Shown here in pieces: positions 16,187-25,766 of a DNA stretch of 64,000 nucleotides. The position numbers and the translations under genes are program-made. Each line of letters starts with the position of its first letter. The first letter of the stretch is position 1. The DNA is from CAWBLP01 sp963789495 (GTDB lineage Bacteria > Pseudomonadota > Alphaproteobacteria > Acetobacterales > Acetobacteraceae). The stretch covers positions 1 to 64,000 of the forward strand of contig CAWBLP010000021.1 in NCBI GenBank assembly GCA_963789495.1. The letters run 5' to 3'. The notes beneath the pieces were generated by a model, which saw nothing but the letters and a program-made list of their open reading frames with translations, was not told the DNA's origin and searched no databases.

Positions 16187-17086
16187 ATGAGCCTGCTGCC
16201 ACCACTGGTCGAGCTGAGGGCCTTCGAGGCCGCCGCGCGCCACCTGAGCTTCAGGAACGCTGCAGCCGAACTTGGCGTCACGCCGACCGCGATCAGCCAT
16301 CAGATCCGGTTGCTGGAGCGCCATTGCGGCTGCGCCCTGTTTCGCCGCCGCCCCCGGCCCCTGGTTCTTACTGAGGCCGGAGCGCGGCTTTTCCCGGTGA
16401 TCCGCGACGGGATTGAAGCCTTCGCCGGAGCCCTGGCATCCGTCCGGCGAGATGCCGGCCGCCAGCCACTGCGCATCACCACGACGAACGCATTCGCGAG
16501 CCGGTGGCTGATCCCGCGCCTCCCCGCCTGGCGCGCATTGCATCCCGATGCGCCGCTCGAGGTGATCGGCACGGATGGAATTCTCGACCTGCATTCCGGC
16601 GATGCCGATGTGGCCATTCGCTATGCGCGGGCCAGGCCGACCGACGGGATCGCCGAAGAGCTGCTGAACGACAAATTCTTTCCGGTATGCAGTCCGAGCG
16701 TCGCCCATTCCGGCTTTAGGTCTGGCGCTGCGTTCCGCGGCAACGTGCTCATTCACTGCTACTGGTCACCCACCGACGCCGAGGCACCAACCTGGCAGCG
16801 GTGGCTCGACGCCGCGCAACGCAAATGGCGCCATGTCCCTGAACTCGCGGAGATGGAACACCTGAGCTTCCGGGAGGAACTGCACGCAATCGAGGCGGTG
16901 CTCGCCGGACAGGGCATCGGTCTGCTCAGTGATGTCCTCGTGGCGTCGGATCTTGCGTCCGGGGCGTTGGTGAAAGCGCTCGACCTGTCCCTCTCCGGCT
17001 ACCGTTTCTATGTCGTGCGGCGAGCCAATCACGCGCGAGAGCGGATCATCCTGGCCTTCACCGAATGGCTGCAGGCGGCCAGATGA
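16187..17086 (+). CDS. LysR family transcriptional regulator (GcvA-like)
   Basis: 299 residues. The N-terminal winged helix-turn-helix is clear: residues 8-60 read LRAFEAAARHLSFRNAAAELGVTPTAISHQIRLLE. The effector domain contains ITTTNAFASRWLIPRLPAWRALHP, which resembles GcvA-type members, and continues to the end at full family length. It is divergent from the BBE-type flavoprotein, its most likely target. The inducer is unknown. Confidence 0.92.
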   Translation: MSLLPPLVELRAFEAAARHLSFRNAAAELGVTPTAISHQIRLLERHCGCALFRRRPRPLVLTEAGARLFPVIRDGIEAFAGALASVRRDAGRQPLRITTTNAFASRWLIPRLPAWRALHPDAPLEVIGTDGILDLHSGDADVAIRYARARPTDGIAEELLNDKFFPVCSPSVAHSGFRSGAAFRGNVLIHCYWSPTDAEAPTWQRWLDAAQRKWRHVPELAEMEHLSFREELHAIEAVLAGQGIGLLSDVLVASDLASGALVKALDLSLSGYRFYVVRRANHARERIILAFTEWLQAAR

Positions 17087-17205
17087 TTTTGGCAGGACCG
17101 ACGTGACGGTGCTGGTCCGAAGTCGGATCATCCCGTCGGACGGGACGACCATCTCTCATGGAACCGGTTTGGCATGCGCGGCAACCGCGGTTGCCGCGTC
17201 GCCGG

Positions 17206-17394
17206 CCGGAGGGTTGCGGTTCTATGCCGAAGGGCGGGGAAACCTACCGGCGCGCGCTCGCCGCCGGTGCGGTCTCCCGGGTCGAGCCGCGCGCGGGGCA
17301 ACTCGGTGTTGACCCGGTGGCCGAGCAACGGGTTGCCTTCGTCATCGGTCCGAACGGCGAAGTCATCGCAGTCCTGAACAGCGACCAGCTTTGA
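17206..17394 (+). pseudogene. Remnant of a VOC family gene
   Basis: The first part encodes LRFYAEGRG in one frame, matching LQFYTKGLG of the intact VOC protein at 3076-3519. A shift near 17225-17250 leads into a frame reading RALAAGAVSRVEPRAGQLG and then FVIGPNGEVIAVLNSDQL, matching that protein's end. About 80 central codons are missing. Both similarity blocks are in order, so this is a deleted, frameshifted relic. Confidence 0.72.
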
Positions 17395-17597
17395 CGTGAG
17401 CCTGACCCGGCCTGGCGCTGCGCCGTTCGGCGTGGCCGGGAAGCGCGTGCCGACCGAACGCGTGCCAATGCCATGCCAGTGCCATGCCAGTGCCAATACC
17501 GGTCTCGGTCGGCCGGGTCCCGCCATGGCGCCAGGGCGGGAAGTCGTGTCGAAATTCCTTACACATCCCAACACGAACGCCAGGGATCCTGGCGTAA

Positions 17598-17612
17598 CGC
17601 TTTGATAAAGCG
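17598..17612 (+). promoter_or_regulatory. Inverted repeat upstream of the PEP-CTERM gene
   Basis: CGCTTT-GAT-AAAGCG, perfect 6-base arms, in a locally A/T-rich patch about 75 bases before the start codon. A TATATT follows at 17615-17620. A regulator site at the promoter is plausible, but the protein is not known. Confidence 0.4.
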
Positions 17613-17685
17613 CTTATATTTCAGTGGTCCGGAATTTGCTTAACGGCAACCTGTCGGTGCTCGTGCTAGCAAAGGGGAGGGGATA

Positions 17686-18459
17686 ATGAGAAAACTCGCG
17701 GCAATTCTCATCATTGTCGGGGCGATGTTCACCACGCAGGCCGCCAAAGCAGGAGGGATCATCTTCCTGATCGGCAGCGATGTGGTCAGCTACCATGGTG
17801 ATGCCAGCTACATCAATCCCGTGTTCGATCAAATGGCCAACTTCGGCACGAAGCAGTTGCTGTTCGCCAGCGATTGGGGCGCATCGTCGACGAACTACAC
17901 CAACGGAAACATCACGATCGACTTCCAGCCGTTGTCATTCATCGATACCGGCGCTGACCTGTCGGCCTATTCCGCGGTCTACATTGACGGCACGGGCGGC
18001 TGCTGCTCCGATGCCGGTTCCGAAATGGCGTCGGGCGGTGCGGCCGTGCTGTCCAGCTTCGTGGCAGGCGGCGGCAGCATGGCCGTGGGCAACTTTCAGG
18101 GCAACACGTTCTGGGACTCGATTCTTGGTTTCGCCGCATTGCCGGGCGTGACCAGTGGTGCCGCTGGCGTCCTCTGTGAGGATCCGGGTCTGTCGACTGC
18201 CGGAGGGCTGAGCTTCGGCTTCGACCCCTCCTACTCGGAAGGTTGCTTCGTCCATCAGACCTACGATCCGGCATTCTGGGCCGGCAATGGCTTCTTCGCG
18301 CTGCAAACCGATGGCGAGACCGTGACTTTCCTGGGCGACTGGGTAACCATGGCCACCGGCTTCACCGATCCGGGCACGGTTCCGGAACCCGCCTCCCTGG
18401 GGTTGTTCGGCCTCGGCGTGCTCGGTCTTGCCGCACTGCGCCGTCGCAGCTGCGCCTGA
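17686..18459 (+). CDS. PEP-CTERM sorting domain protein
   Basis: 257 residues. The N-terminus is a signal peptide (KLAAILIIVGAMFTTQAAKA, cleavage probably after the second AKA-type box). The C-terminus carries VPEPASL, a hydrophobic helix (GLFGLGVLGLAAL) and a terminal RRR, the tripartite PEP-CTERM signal processed by exosortase. The middle is low in charge, rich in Gly, Ser and Ala, and has five or so Cys including a CC pair; no catalytic domain was recognised. The ribosome site is a strong GGGGAGGGG. Such proteins are exported and often tied to exopolysaccharide. No exosortase gene lies in the window. A terminator follows at once. Confidence 0.9.
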   Translation: MRKLAAILIIVGAMFTTQAAKAGGIIFLIGSDVVSYHGDASYINPVFDQMANFGTKQLLFASDWGASSTNYTNGNITIDFQPLSFIDTGADLSAYSAVYIDGTGGCCSDAGSEMASGGAAVLSSFVAGGGSMAVGNFQGNTFWDSILGFAALPGVTSGAAGVLCEDPGLSTAGGLSFGFDPSYSEGCFVHQTYDPAFWAGNGFFALQTDGETVTFLGDWVTMATGFTDPGTVPEPASLGLFGLGVLGLAALRRRSCA

Positions 18460-18502
18460 TCGCAGCCCGCCGCGGCTTCGTCCGCCTGCTGCTCCGTATA
18501 GA

Positions 18503-18527
18503 ACCGGCGGCGCTCGCTGCCGGTTTT
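18503..18527 (+). terminator. Rho-independent terminator after the PEP-CTERM gene
   Basis: ACCGGCGGC pairs with GCTGCCGGT (one G-U) around a GCTC loop, followed by TTTT. It lies about 45 bases past the stop and isolates the gene from the ribosomal operon promoter downstream. Confidence 0.8.
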
Positions 18528-18655
18528 ATGCGGCGCGGTCGTCGCATCGCCTCGCCGGCAACGGCGAGGGGACCCGACAATCCCGACCCTGCAAATCCGC
18601 CGCTGCCGCGTTGCCGCCGCGTCGTATTTCCGATCGCCTGGCGTCGGTGGGCGGC

Positions 18656-18684
18656 TTGACTCCCCCCGAACTCCCCACTAGCTT
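18656..18684 (+). promoter_or_regulatory. Promoter of the str/S10 ribosomal operon
   Basis: A -35 box TTGACT at 18656-18661 and a -10 box TAGCTT at 18679-18684, with 17 bases between. It is the only good sigma-70-type pair in the 440 bases ahead of rpsL, and a similar TTGACT promoter precedes rpsM. Confidence 0.65.
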
Positions 18685-18899
18685 CCGCGCCCTCGGCCGA
18701 CCCCACCGGTTTGCGTGGATGGCCGTCGTTCGCAGGCCCATGACGCGTGTGGCGCCGTCCCCTTGACAGGGGGCTTAGGCCGCCCGCTTCGAGAACCCGC
18801 AGGGTGGGATGCTTTCCCCACGCCGGCGGGCTTCGCCTGTTGAAGGATGGCCAGCCCGTGCCAGGGGGACCGGCTGGACTGGAGAAGAGAAAGAGGCTT
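18685..18899 (+). other. Structured leader of rpsL
   Basis: About 200 bases of untranslated leader between the promoter and the rpsL start. It is GC-rich and can fold, for instance CCAGCC with GGCTGG shortly before the ribosome site. No reading frame with family similarity was seen. Confidence 0.45.
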
Positions 18900-19271
18900 A
18901 TGCCGACGATCAACCAGCTCATCGCCAAGGGGCGCGAACCGCAGAAGTCCCGGAACAAGGTTCCGGCGCTGCAGGGTTGCCCGCAGAAGCGCGGCGTTTG
19001 CACCCGCGTCTACACCACCACGCCGAAGAAGCCGAACTCGGCCCTCCGCAAGGTGGCCAAGGTGCGGCTGACCAACGGCTACGAGGTGGTGAGCTACATC
19101 CCCGGCGAAGGCCACAACCTGCAGGAACACTCGGTCGTGCTGATCCGCGGCGGCCGCGTGAAGGACCTGCCGGGCGTGCGTTATCACATCCTGCGTGGCG
19201 TGCTCGACACGCAGGGCATCGCCAAGCGCCGTCAGCGTCGTTCGCTGTATGGCGCGAAGCGGCCGAAATAG
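18900..19271 (+). CDS. rpsL: 30S ribosomal protein S12
   Basis: 123 residues, standard length, opening MPTINQLIAKGRE. The TTTPKKPNSALRK loop and the GGRVKDLPGVRYH loop, where streptomycin resistance changes arise, are both wild type. S12 lies in the decoding centre of the 30S subunit. The ATG at 18900 has GAGG five bases upstream. First gene of the long ribosomal run; rpsG follows after 12 bases. Confidence 0.97.
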   Translation: MPTINQLIAKGREPQKSRNKVPALQGCPQKRGVCTRVYTTTPKKPNSALRKVAKVRLTNGYEVVSYIPGEGHNLQEHSVVLIRGGRVKDLPGVRYHILRGVLDTQGIAKRRQRRSLYGAKRPK

Positions 19272-19283
19272 GGGAGCGCCCGG

Positions 19284-19760
19284 ATGTCCCGCCGCCGCCG
19301 CGCCGTCAAGCGCGAGATCCTGCCGGATGCCAAGTTCGGCGACATCGTCATCACGCGTTTCATGAACGCGCTGATGTACGACGGCAAGAAATCCTCTGCC
19401 GAGTCGATCGTCTACAACGCCCTGGACGTGATGAAGCGCCGTGGCGGCCAGCAGGCCGATCCGGTGCGAATGTTCCATGAGGCGCTGGACAACGTGAAGC
19501 CGGCGGTGGAAGTGCGGTCACGCCGCGTCGGCGGTGCCACCTACCAGGTGCCGGTCGAAGTGCGCACGGAACGTCGCCAGGCGCTGGCGATCCGCTGGCT
19601 GATCGATGCCGCCCGCAAGCGCGGCGAGCACACGATGCAGGACCGGCTTTCCAACGAGCTGCTGGACGCGGTGAACAACCGCGGCGCAGCGGTGAAGAAG
19701 CGGGAAGACACCCACCGGATGGCCGAGGCCAACAAGGCCTTCAGCCATTATCGCTGGTAA
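19284..19760 (+). CDS. rpsG: 30S ribosomal protein S7
   Basis: 158 residues, opening MSRRRRAVKREILPD, with the family segments GGQQADPVRMFHEALDNVKPAVEVRSRRVGG and the C-terminal HRMAEANKAFSHYRW. S7 nucleates assembly of the 30S head and in E. coli represses the str operon. A GGGGAG ribosome site lies about 10 bases upstream. It is followed directly by tuf, not by fusA. Confidence 0.97.
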   Translation: MSRRRRAVKREILPDAKFGDIVITRFMNALMYDGKKSSAESIVYNALDVMKRRGGQQADPVRMFHEALDNVKPAVEVRSRRVGGATYQVPVEVRTERRQALAIRWLIDAARKRGEHTMQDRLSNELLDAVNNRGAAVKKREDTHRMAEANKAFSHYRW

Positions 19761-19814
19761 CCACCAACACCTACCAGAGGCGGACCCCCGGACGGGGGCT
19801 CAACGGAGAACATC

Positions 19815-21006
<1,192 letters not shown>

Positions 21007-21085
21007 CAGAAGACAAGCGGAAGCCGGCGCTCCGTCGCGGACGGGGCGCCGGTGCCGTTTGAAGGGTAAGGCGGAAAACAGGACG

Positions 21086-21394
21086 ATGGACAACCAGAAT
21101 ATCCGCATCCGGCTCAAGGCCTACGATCACCGCGTGCTGGACAACAGCACGAAGGAGATCGTGAACACGGCCAAGCGTACGGGTGCACGGGTGCGCGGCC
21201 CAATTCCGCTGCCGACCCATATCGAGCGGTTCACCGTGAACCGCTCGCCGCACGTGGACAAGAAAAGCCGCGAGCAGTTCGAAATCCGCACCCATCGCCG
21301 GTTGCTCGACATCGTCGAGCCGACGCCGCAGACGGTGGACGCGCTGATGAAGCTCGACCTCGCCGCCGGCGTGGACGTCGAGATCAAGATCTGA
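21086..21394 (+). CDS. rpsJ: 30S ribosomal protein S10
   Basis: 102 residues from the ATG at 21086 (MDNQNIRIRLKAYDHRVLD). It has the S10 core PLPTHIERFTVNRSPHVDKKSREQFEIRTHRRLLDI. S10 belongs to the 30S head and also serves as NusE in antitermination. The frame is open further upstream, but that part overlaps the tuf 3' end and is not homologous. First gene of the S10 operon. Confidence 0.97.
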   Translation: MDNQNIRIRLKAYDHRVLDNSTKEIVNTAKRTGARVRGPIPLPTHIERFTVNRSPHVDKKSREQFEIRTHRRLLDIVEPTPQTVDALMKLDLAAGVDVEIKI

Positions 21395-21398
21395 AGCG

Positions 21399-22099
21399 AT
21401 GACAGCCATGCGCACCGGATTGCTGGGGAAGAAGCTGGGGATGACCCGGCTGTTCAAGGACGACGGCACGCATGTGCCGGTCACCGTGCTGCAGCTCGAG
21501 ACTGTTGCAGGTCGTGGCGGCCCGCACCGAGGAGAAGGACGGCTACAACGCCGTTCAGCTCGGCTGGGGCCGCGCCAAGGTGAAGAACGTGTCGCAGCCG
21601 AATCGCGGCCATTTCGCCAAGGCCAAGGTGGAGCCGAAGGCGAAGGTGGTGGAATTCCGCGTCGCCGCCGATGCGCTGCTGGAGCCCGGCGTCACGCTCA
21701 GCGCAGCGCATTTCGCGGTCGGCCAGAAGGTCGATGTCTGCGGCACCTCGCAGGGCAAGGGCTTCGCCGGCGGCATGAAGCGCTGGAACTTCTCCGGCCT
21801 CGAGGCCAGCCACGGCGTGTCGATCAGCCATCGCAGCCTGGGTTCCACGGGTAACCGGCAGGACCCTGGGCAAGACCTTCAAGAACAAGAAGATGGCCGG
21901 CCATCTCGGCGTCGAGCGCATCACCACCCTGAACCTTGAGGTGGCGGCGGTGGACGTGGAGAAGGGCCTGCTGATGATCAAGGGCGCCGTTCCCGGTGCC
22001 AAGGGCGGCTTCGTGCTGGTGCGTGACGCGGTGAAGCGCGCGCGGCCGGCGGATGCGCCCTATCCGGCCGCTTTGATCGAAGCGCCGGCGGCGGGTTGA
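21399..22099 (+). CDS. rplC: 50S ribosomal protein L3, two apparent frameshifts
   Basis: 232 residues when an extra T at 21505-21506 and an extra T at 21867 are skipped. The first joint then reads LQLETVQVVAARTEEKDGY and the second TGNRQDPGKTFKNKKMAGHLG, both as expected of L3. The central SQGKGFAGGMKRWNF and SHGVSISHRSLGS are intact. L3 initiates 50S assembly near the peptidyl transferase centre. The start may be 21399 or the ATG at 21408 (MRTGLLGKKLGMT), which fits the family better. The insertions make three overlapping frames in the raw sequence. Confidence 0.93.
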
Positions 22100-22113
22100 G
22101 GGGCAAGCAATCG

Positions 22114-22797
22114 ATGCAGGTCGAGATCACCACCCTGGACAAGGGCAGCGCCGGCAACACGGACCTGCCGGACGAGATTTTTGCCGCGACCCCGCGTGCG
22201 GACATCATTGCGCGCGTGGTGCATTGGCAGCTCGCCAAACGCCGCGCCGGCACGCACAAGGTCAAAGGCATGGCGGAGGTGCAGGGCACCACCAAGAAGC
22301 CGTACCGGCAGAAGGGCACCGGCAATGCGCGCCAGGGCAGCCTGCGCGCGCCGCAATTCCGCACCGGTGGCGTGGTGCACGGGCCGGTGGTGCGCAGCCA
22401 CGGTTACAGCCTGAACAAGAAGGTCCGCCGCCTCGGCCTGATCTGCGCGCTGTCGCAGAAGCTGGCGGAGGGCAACCTCGTGGTGCTGGACGCCGCCGCC
22501 GGCGCCACCAAGACCGCCGAACTGGCGAAGAAGCTGAAGGCGCTGGGCTGGTCGTCCGCATTGATCGTCGATCACACGGTGGACGAAGGCTTCCTGCTGG
22601 CCTCGCGCAACCTGCACGGCATCGACGTGCTGCCGACGGTCGGCGCCAATGTCTACGACATCATCCGCCACGACGTGCTGGCGATCACCACGGCGGGGAT
22701 CGAGGGGCTGAAGGCGCGGTTGAACGGCGCGCCAATGGCTGACCAGGCCGCGCCGGACGGCGAACCGGCGGGTGCGGGTGAAGGAGCGGCGGCATGA
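22114..22797 (+). CDS. rplD: 50S ribosomal protein L4
   Basis: 227 residues from the ATG at 22114, opening MQVEITTLDKGSAG; a TTG 18 bases upstream is less likely. The rRNA-binding loop KKPYRQKGTGNARQGSLRAPQFRTGGVVHGP is clear. The C-terminus has an added Ala/Gly-rich tail of about 20 residues. L4 lines the exit tunnel and in E. coli represses the S10 operon. Its end overlaps rplW by four bases. Confidence 0.96.
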   Translation: MQVEITTLDKGSAGNTDLPDEIFAATPRADIIARVVHWQLAKRRAGTHKVKGMAEVQGTTKKPYRQKGTGNARQGSLRAPQFRTGGVVHGPVVRSHGYSLNKKVRRLGLICALSQKLAEGNLVVLDAAAGATKTAELAKKLKALGWSSALIVDHTVDEGFLLASRNLHGIDVLPTVGANVYDIIRHDVLAITTAGIEGLKARLNGAPMADQAAPDGEPAGAGEGAAA

Positions 22798-23126
22798 GCG
22801 AGACCAAGCCCGCCAAGCGCAAGCCGCAGCTTTCGCGTGAGGCGATGTACCAGATCATCCGCGCCCCGCTGATCACCGAGAAGTCGACCAACGTCTCGGT
22901 GTCCAATCAGTTCGTGTTCCGCGTCGCCATCGATGCCACCAAGCCGGAGATCAAGGCCGCGGTCGAGGGTCTGTTCGGCGTCAAGGTGACCGAGGTGAAC
23001 ACGCTGGTGCAGAAGGGCAAGACCAAGAGGTTCAAGGGCCGGCCTGGCCAGCGCTCGGATGTGAAGAAGGCGTTCGTGCGGCTGGCCAAGGACCACGCGA
23101 TCGACTTCACCACGGGCCTCGCATAG
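22794..23126 (+). CDS. rplW: 50S ribosomal protein L23
   Basis: 110 residues; core YQIIRAPLITEKSTNVSVSNQFVFRVAIDATKPEIKAAVEGLFGVKVTEVNT. A short basic N-terminal extension (MSETKPAKRKPQLSREA) precedes it. L23 sits at the tunnel exit and docks trigger factor and SRP. ATGA overlap with rplD. Confidence 0.96.
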   Translation: MSETKPAKRKPQLSREAMYQIIRAPLITEKSTNVSVSNQFVFRVAIDATKPEIKAAVEGLFGVKVTEVNTLVQKGKTKRFKGRPGQRSDVKKAFVRLAKDHAIDFTTGLA

Positions 23127-23141
23127 GTCGCGGGGGAAAAC

Positions 23142-23972
23142 ATGGCACTCAGGCAATTCAATCCAGTCACGGCCAGCCTTCGCGGCACGGTCCTGATCGA
23201 TCGGTCCGAGCTTTGGAAGGGCAAGCCCGTCAAAGGGCTGACCGAGGGCAAGACCGGCACCGGCGGGCGTAACAACCACGGCCGCATCACCAGCCGGTTC
23301 CGCGGCGGCGGACACAAGCAGGCGTATCGCTACGTCGACTTCAAGCGTCGCAAGTTCGACGTGCCGGCGGTGGTGGAGCGGCTGGAATACGACCCGAACC
23401 GCACCGCGTTCATTGCGCTGGTGAAGTACGAGGATGGCGAGCTCGCCTATATCCTGGCGCCGCAGCGTCTGCGCGTGGGTGACAGCGTGGTGGCCGGCGC
23501 GCGCGCCGACATCAAGCCGGGCAATGCCATGCCGCTGGCGGCGATCCCGGTCGGCACCATCGTGCACAACATCGAGCTGAAGCCGGGTGCCGGTGGCAAG
23601 ATCGCCCGCGCGGCCGGCAACTATGCGCAGCTGGTCGGCAAGGACTCCGGCTACGCGCAGATCAAGCTGATGTCCGGGGAACTGCGTGTGGTGCGCGCCG
23701 AGTGCATGGCGAGCGTCGGCGCGGTGTCCAACCCTGACAACATGAACCAGAAGATCGGCAAGGCTGGCCGGTCGCGCTGGATGGGTCGCATGCCGCATAA
23801 CCGCGGCGTGGTGATGAACCCGGTCGACCATCCGCTGGGTGGTGGTGAGGGTCGCAGTTCCGGTGGCCGTCATCCGGTGACGCCGTGGGGCAAGCCGACC
23901 AAGGGTCACAAGACGCGCAGCAACAAGCGGACGGACAGCCTGATCATCCGTCGCCGCAGCAAGGGCAAGTAA
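23142..23972 (+). CDS. rplB: 50S ribosomal protein L2
   Basis: 276 residues, standard length. It has the SRFRGGGHKQAYRYVDFKRRKFDVPA region and the C-terminal GVVMNPVDHPLGGGEG signature with the conserved His needed for peptidyl transferase activity. A GGGGGA ribosome site precedes the start. rpsS follows after 3 bases. Confidence 0.97.
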   Translation: MALRQFNPVTASLRGTVLIDRSELWKGKPVKGLTEGKTGTGGRNNHGRITSRFRGGGHKQAYRYVDFKRRKFDVPAVVERLEYDPNRTAFIALVKYEDGELAYILAPQRLRVGDSVVAGARADIKPGNAMPLAAIPVGTIVHNIELKPGAGGKIARAAGNYAQLVGKDSGYAQIKLMSGELRVVRAECMASVGAVSNPDNMNQKIGKAGRSRWMGRMPHNRGVVMNPVDHPLGGGEGRSSGGRHPVTPWGKPTKGHKTRSNKRTDSLIIRRRSKGK

Positions 23973-23975
23973 GCG

Positions 23976-24254
23976 ATGGCGCGTTCCGTCTGGAAAGGTC
24001 CGTTCGTCGACGGCTATCTGCTGAACAAGGCAGAGACCTCGCGCGCGTCGGGCCGCAACGAAATCATCCGCATCTGGTCGCGTCGTTCGACAATTCTGCC
24101 GCAGTTCGTCGGCCTGACCTTCGGCGTCTACAACGGCCACAAGTTCCTGCCGGTGCAGGTGAACGAGAACATGGTGGGGCACAAGTTCGGCGAATTCTCG
24201 CCGACCCGCACCTTCACCGGCCACTCCGGCGACAAGAAGGCGAGGCGGGGCTGA
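23976..24254 (+). CDS. rpsS: 30S ribosomal protein S19
   Basis: 92 residues: MARSVWKGPFVDGYLL, then the S19 signature region VNENMVGHKFGEFSPTRTFTGHSGDKK. It binds 16S rRNA in the 30S head with S13. Coupled to rplB and rplV by gaps of 1-3 bases. Confidence 0.97.
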   Translation: MARSVWKGPFVDGYLLNKAETSRASGRNEIIRIWSRRSTILPQFVGLTFGVYNGHKFLPVQVNENMVGHKFGEFSPTRTFTGHSGDKKARRG

Positions 24255-24255
24255 G

Positions 24256-24657
24256 ATGAGCAAGCCGAATCACCCACGTGCGCTCGCCGACACCGAGGCG
24301 CAGGCGATCGTGTCCAACCTGCGGGTGTCGCCGCGCAAGCTCAACCTGGTGGCCGGGCTGATCCGCAATCTGCCGGCGCAGCAGGCGGTCGCGACCCTGA
24401 CCTTCTCCAAGCGCCGGATCGCGCATCAGGTGAAGAAGGCGCTGGAGAGTGCGATCGCCAATGCCGAGAACAACCATCAGCTCGACGTCGATCGCCTGGT
24501 GGTGGCGCGCGCCGAGGTGGGCCGGTCGGTGGTGATGCGGCGGTTCCATGCGCGTGGCCGCGGTCGTGCGGCGCGGGTGGAGAAGTGGTTCAGCCATCTG
24601 AAGATTGTTGTCGCCGAACGGGCGCAGGAAATCGAAGCCGAGCGGGAGGCCGCATAG
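24256..24657 (+). CDS. rplV: 50S ribosomal protein L22
   Basis: 133 residues with the L22 core AIVSNLRVSPRKLNLVAGLIRN and the extended beta-hairpin ending in RGRGRAARVEKWFSHLKIVV. This hairpin lines the peptide tunnel and is the site of macrolide resistance changes; nothing unusual is seen. The C-terminal ERAQEIEAEREAA tail is typical of alphaproteobacteria. Confidence 0.96.
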   Translation: MSKPNHPRALADTEAQAIVSNLRVSPRKLNLVAGLIRNLPAQQAVATLTFSKRRIAHQVKKALESAIANAENNHQLDVDRLVVARAEVGRSVVMRRFHARGRGRAARVEKWFSHLKIVVAERAQEIEAEREAA

Positions 24658-24658
24658 G

Positions 24659-25336
24659 ATGGGTCACAAGGTCAATCCGATCGGGCTGCGGCTCGGCATC
24701 AACCGCACCTGGGACAGCCGCTGGTACGCCGGCGCCGACTATTCCAAGCTGCTGCATGAAGATCTGAAGCTGCGCGGCCATCTGCACAAGAAGCTGCGCG
24801 GTGCCGGCGTATCCCGCGTGGTGATCGAGCGTCCGGCGAAGAAGCCGCGCGTCACCATCTATGCGGCGCGTCCCGGCGTGGTGATCGGCAAGCGGGGCCA
24901 GGACATCGAGGTGCTGAAGCGCGACCTCAGCAAGATGGCGAAGGCCGAGGTGGCGCTGAACATCGTCGAAATCCGCAAGCCGGAGATCGATGCGCAGCTG
25001 GTGGCGGAGAACATCGCCCAGCAGCTGGAGCGTCGGGTGGCGTTCCGTCGCGCCATGAAGCGAGCGGTGCAGTCCGCCATGCGGCTCGGCGCGCAGGGCA
25101 TTCGGATCAACTGCGGCGGCCGGTTGGGCGGCGCGGAAATCGCCCGGGTGGAATGGTATCGCGAAGGTCGGGTGCCGCTGCACACGCTGCGGGCGGATGT
25201 CGATTACGGCCAGGCGACGGCGAAGACAACCTACGGCACCTGCGGGGTGAAGGTCTGGATCTTCAAGGGTGAGATCCTGACGCAGGATCCGACGGCGCAG
25301 GATCGGCGCGCCGCCGAACAGGCGCCTCAGCGCTAG
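24659..25336 (+). CDS. rpsC: 30S ribosomal protein S3
   Basis: 225 residues from the ATG at 24659 (MGHKVNPIGLRLGI), one base past the rplV stop. The KH domain contains VVIGKRGQDIEVLKRDL, and the C-terminal domain has INCGGRLGGAEIARVEWYREGRVPLHTLRADVDYG. S3 helps form the mRNA entry site. A longer upstream frame overlaps rplV and is rejected. Confidence 0.97.
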   Translation: MGHKVNPIGLRLGINRTWDSRWYAGADYSKLLHEDLKLRGHLHKKLRGAGVSRVVIERPAKKPRVTIYAARPGVVIGKRGQDIEVLKRDLSKMAKAEVALNIVEIRKPEIDAQLVAENIAQQLERRVAFRRAMKRAVQSAMRLGAQGIRINCGGRLGGAEIARVEWYREGRVPLHTLRADVDYGQATAKTTYGTCGVKVWIFKGEILTQDPTAQDRRAAEQAPQR

Positions 25337-25348
25337 GGATAGACGAGC

Positions 25349-25765
25349 ATGCTGCAACCAAAGCGCACCCGGTATCGCAAGGCGCACAAGGGCCGGATTC
25401 ACGGCCTGTCGAAAGGCGGCACCGCGTTGAATTTCGGCACCTACGGCCTGAAGGCCCTGGAGCCGGAGCGGATCACCGCCCGCCAGATCGAGGCGGCGCG
25501 TCGTGCCATCACCCGCGCGATGAAGCGCGCCGGGCGGGTGTGGATCCGCATCTTTCCGGATGTGCCGGTCTCCACCAAGCCGGCCGAAGTACGCATGGGC
25601 TCCGGCAAGGGGGCGCCCGAGTTCTGGGTGTGCCGTGTCGCGCCGGGCCGCATCATGTTCGAGATCGATGGGGTGACGCCGGATCTGGCGCGGACCGCGC
25701 TCACGCTGGGCGCGGCCAAGCTGCCGGTGAAGACCAAGTTCATCGCGCGCATCGGAGATGCCTGA
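25349..25765 (+). CDS. rplP: 50S ribosomal protein L16
   Basis: 138 residues opening MLQPKRTRYRKAHKGRI, with RVWIRIFPDVPVSTKPAEVRMGSGKGAPEFWVCRV, the L16 signature. L16 contacts the A-site tRNA elbow. Its TGA is followed at once by rpmC. Confidence 0.97.
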   Translation: MLQPKRTRYRKAHKGRIHGLSKGGTALNFGTYGLKALEPERITARQIEAARRAITRAMKRAGRVWIRIFPDVPVSTKPAEVRMGSGKGAPEFWVCRVAPGRIMFEIDGVTPDLARTALTLGAAKLPVKTKFIARIGDA

Positions 25766-25766
25766 G

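Noticed and set aside
18756..18775. TTGACA near 18764 as a second rpsL promoter
   Set aside because: It lies within a CCCC-TTGACA-GGGG hairpin, and no acceptable -10 box follows at 16-18 bases.
22653..24263. Long minus-strand open frame across rplW-rplB-rpsS
   Set aside because: It spans four well-defined ribosomal genes on the other strand, and has no start signal or protein family resemblance.
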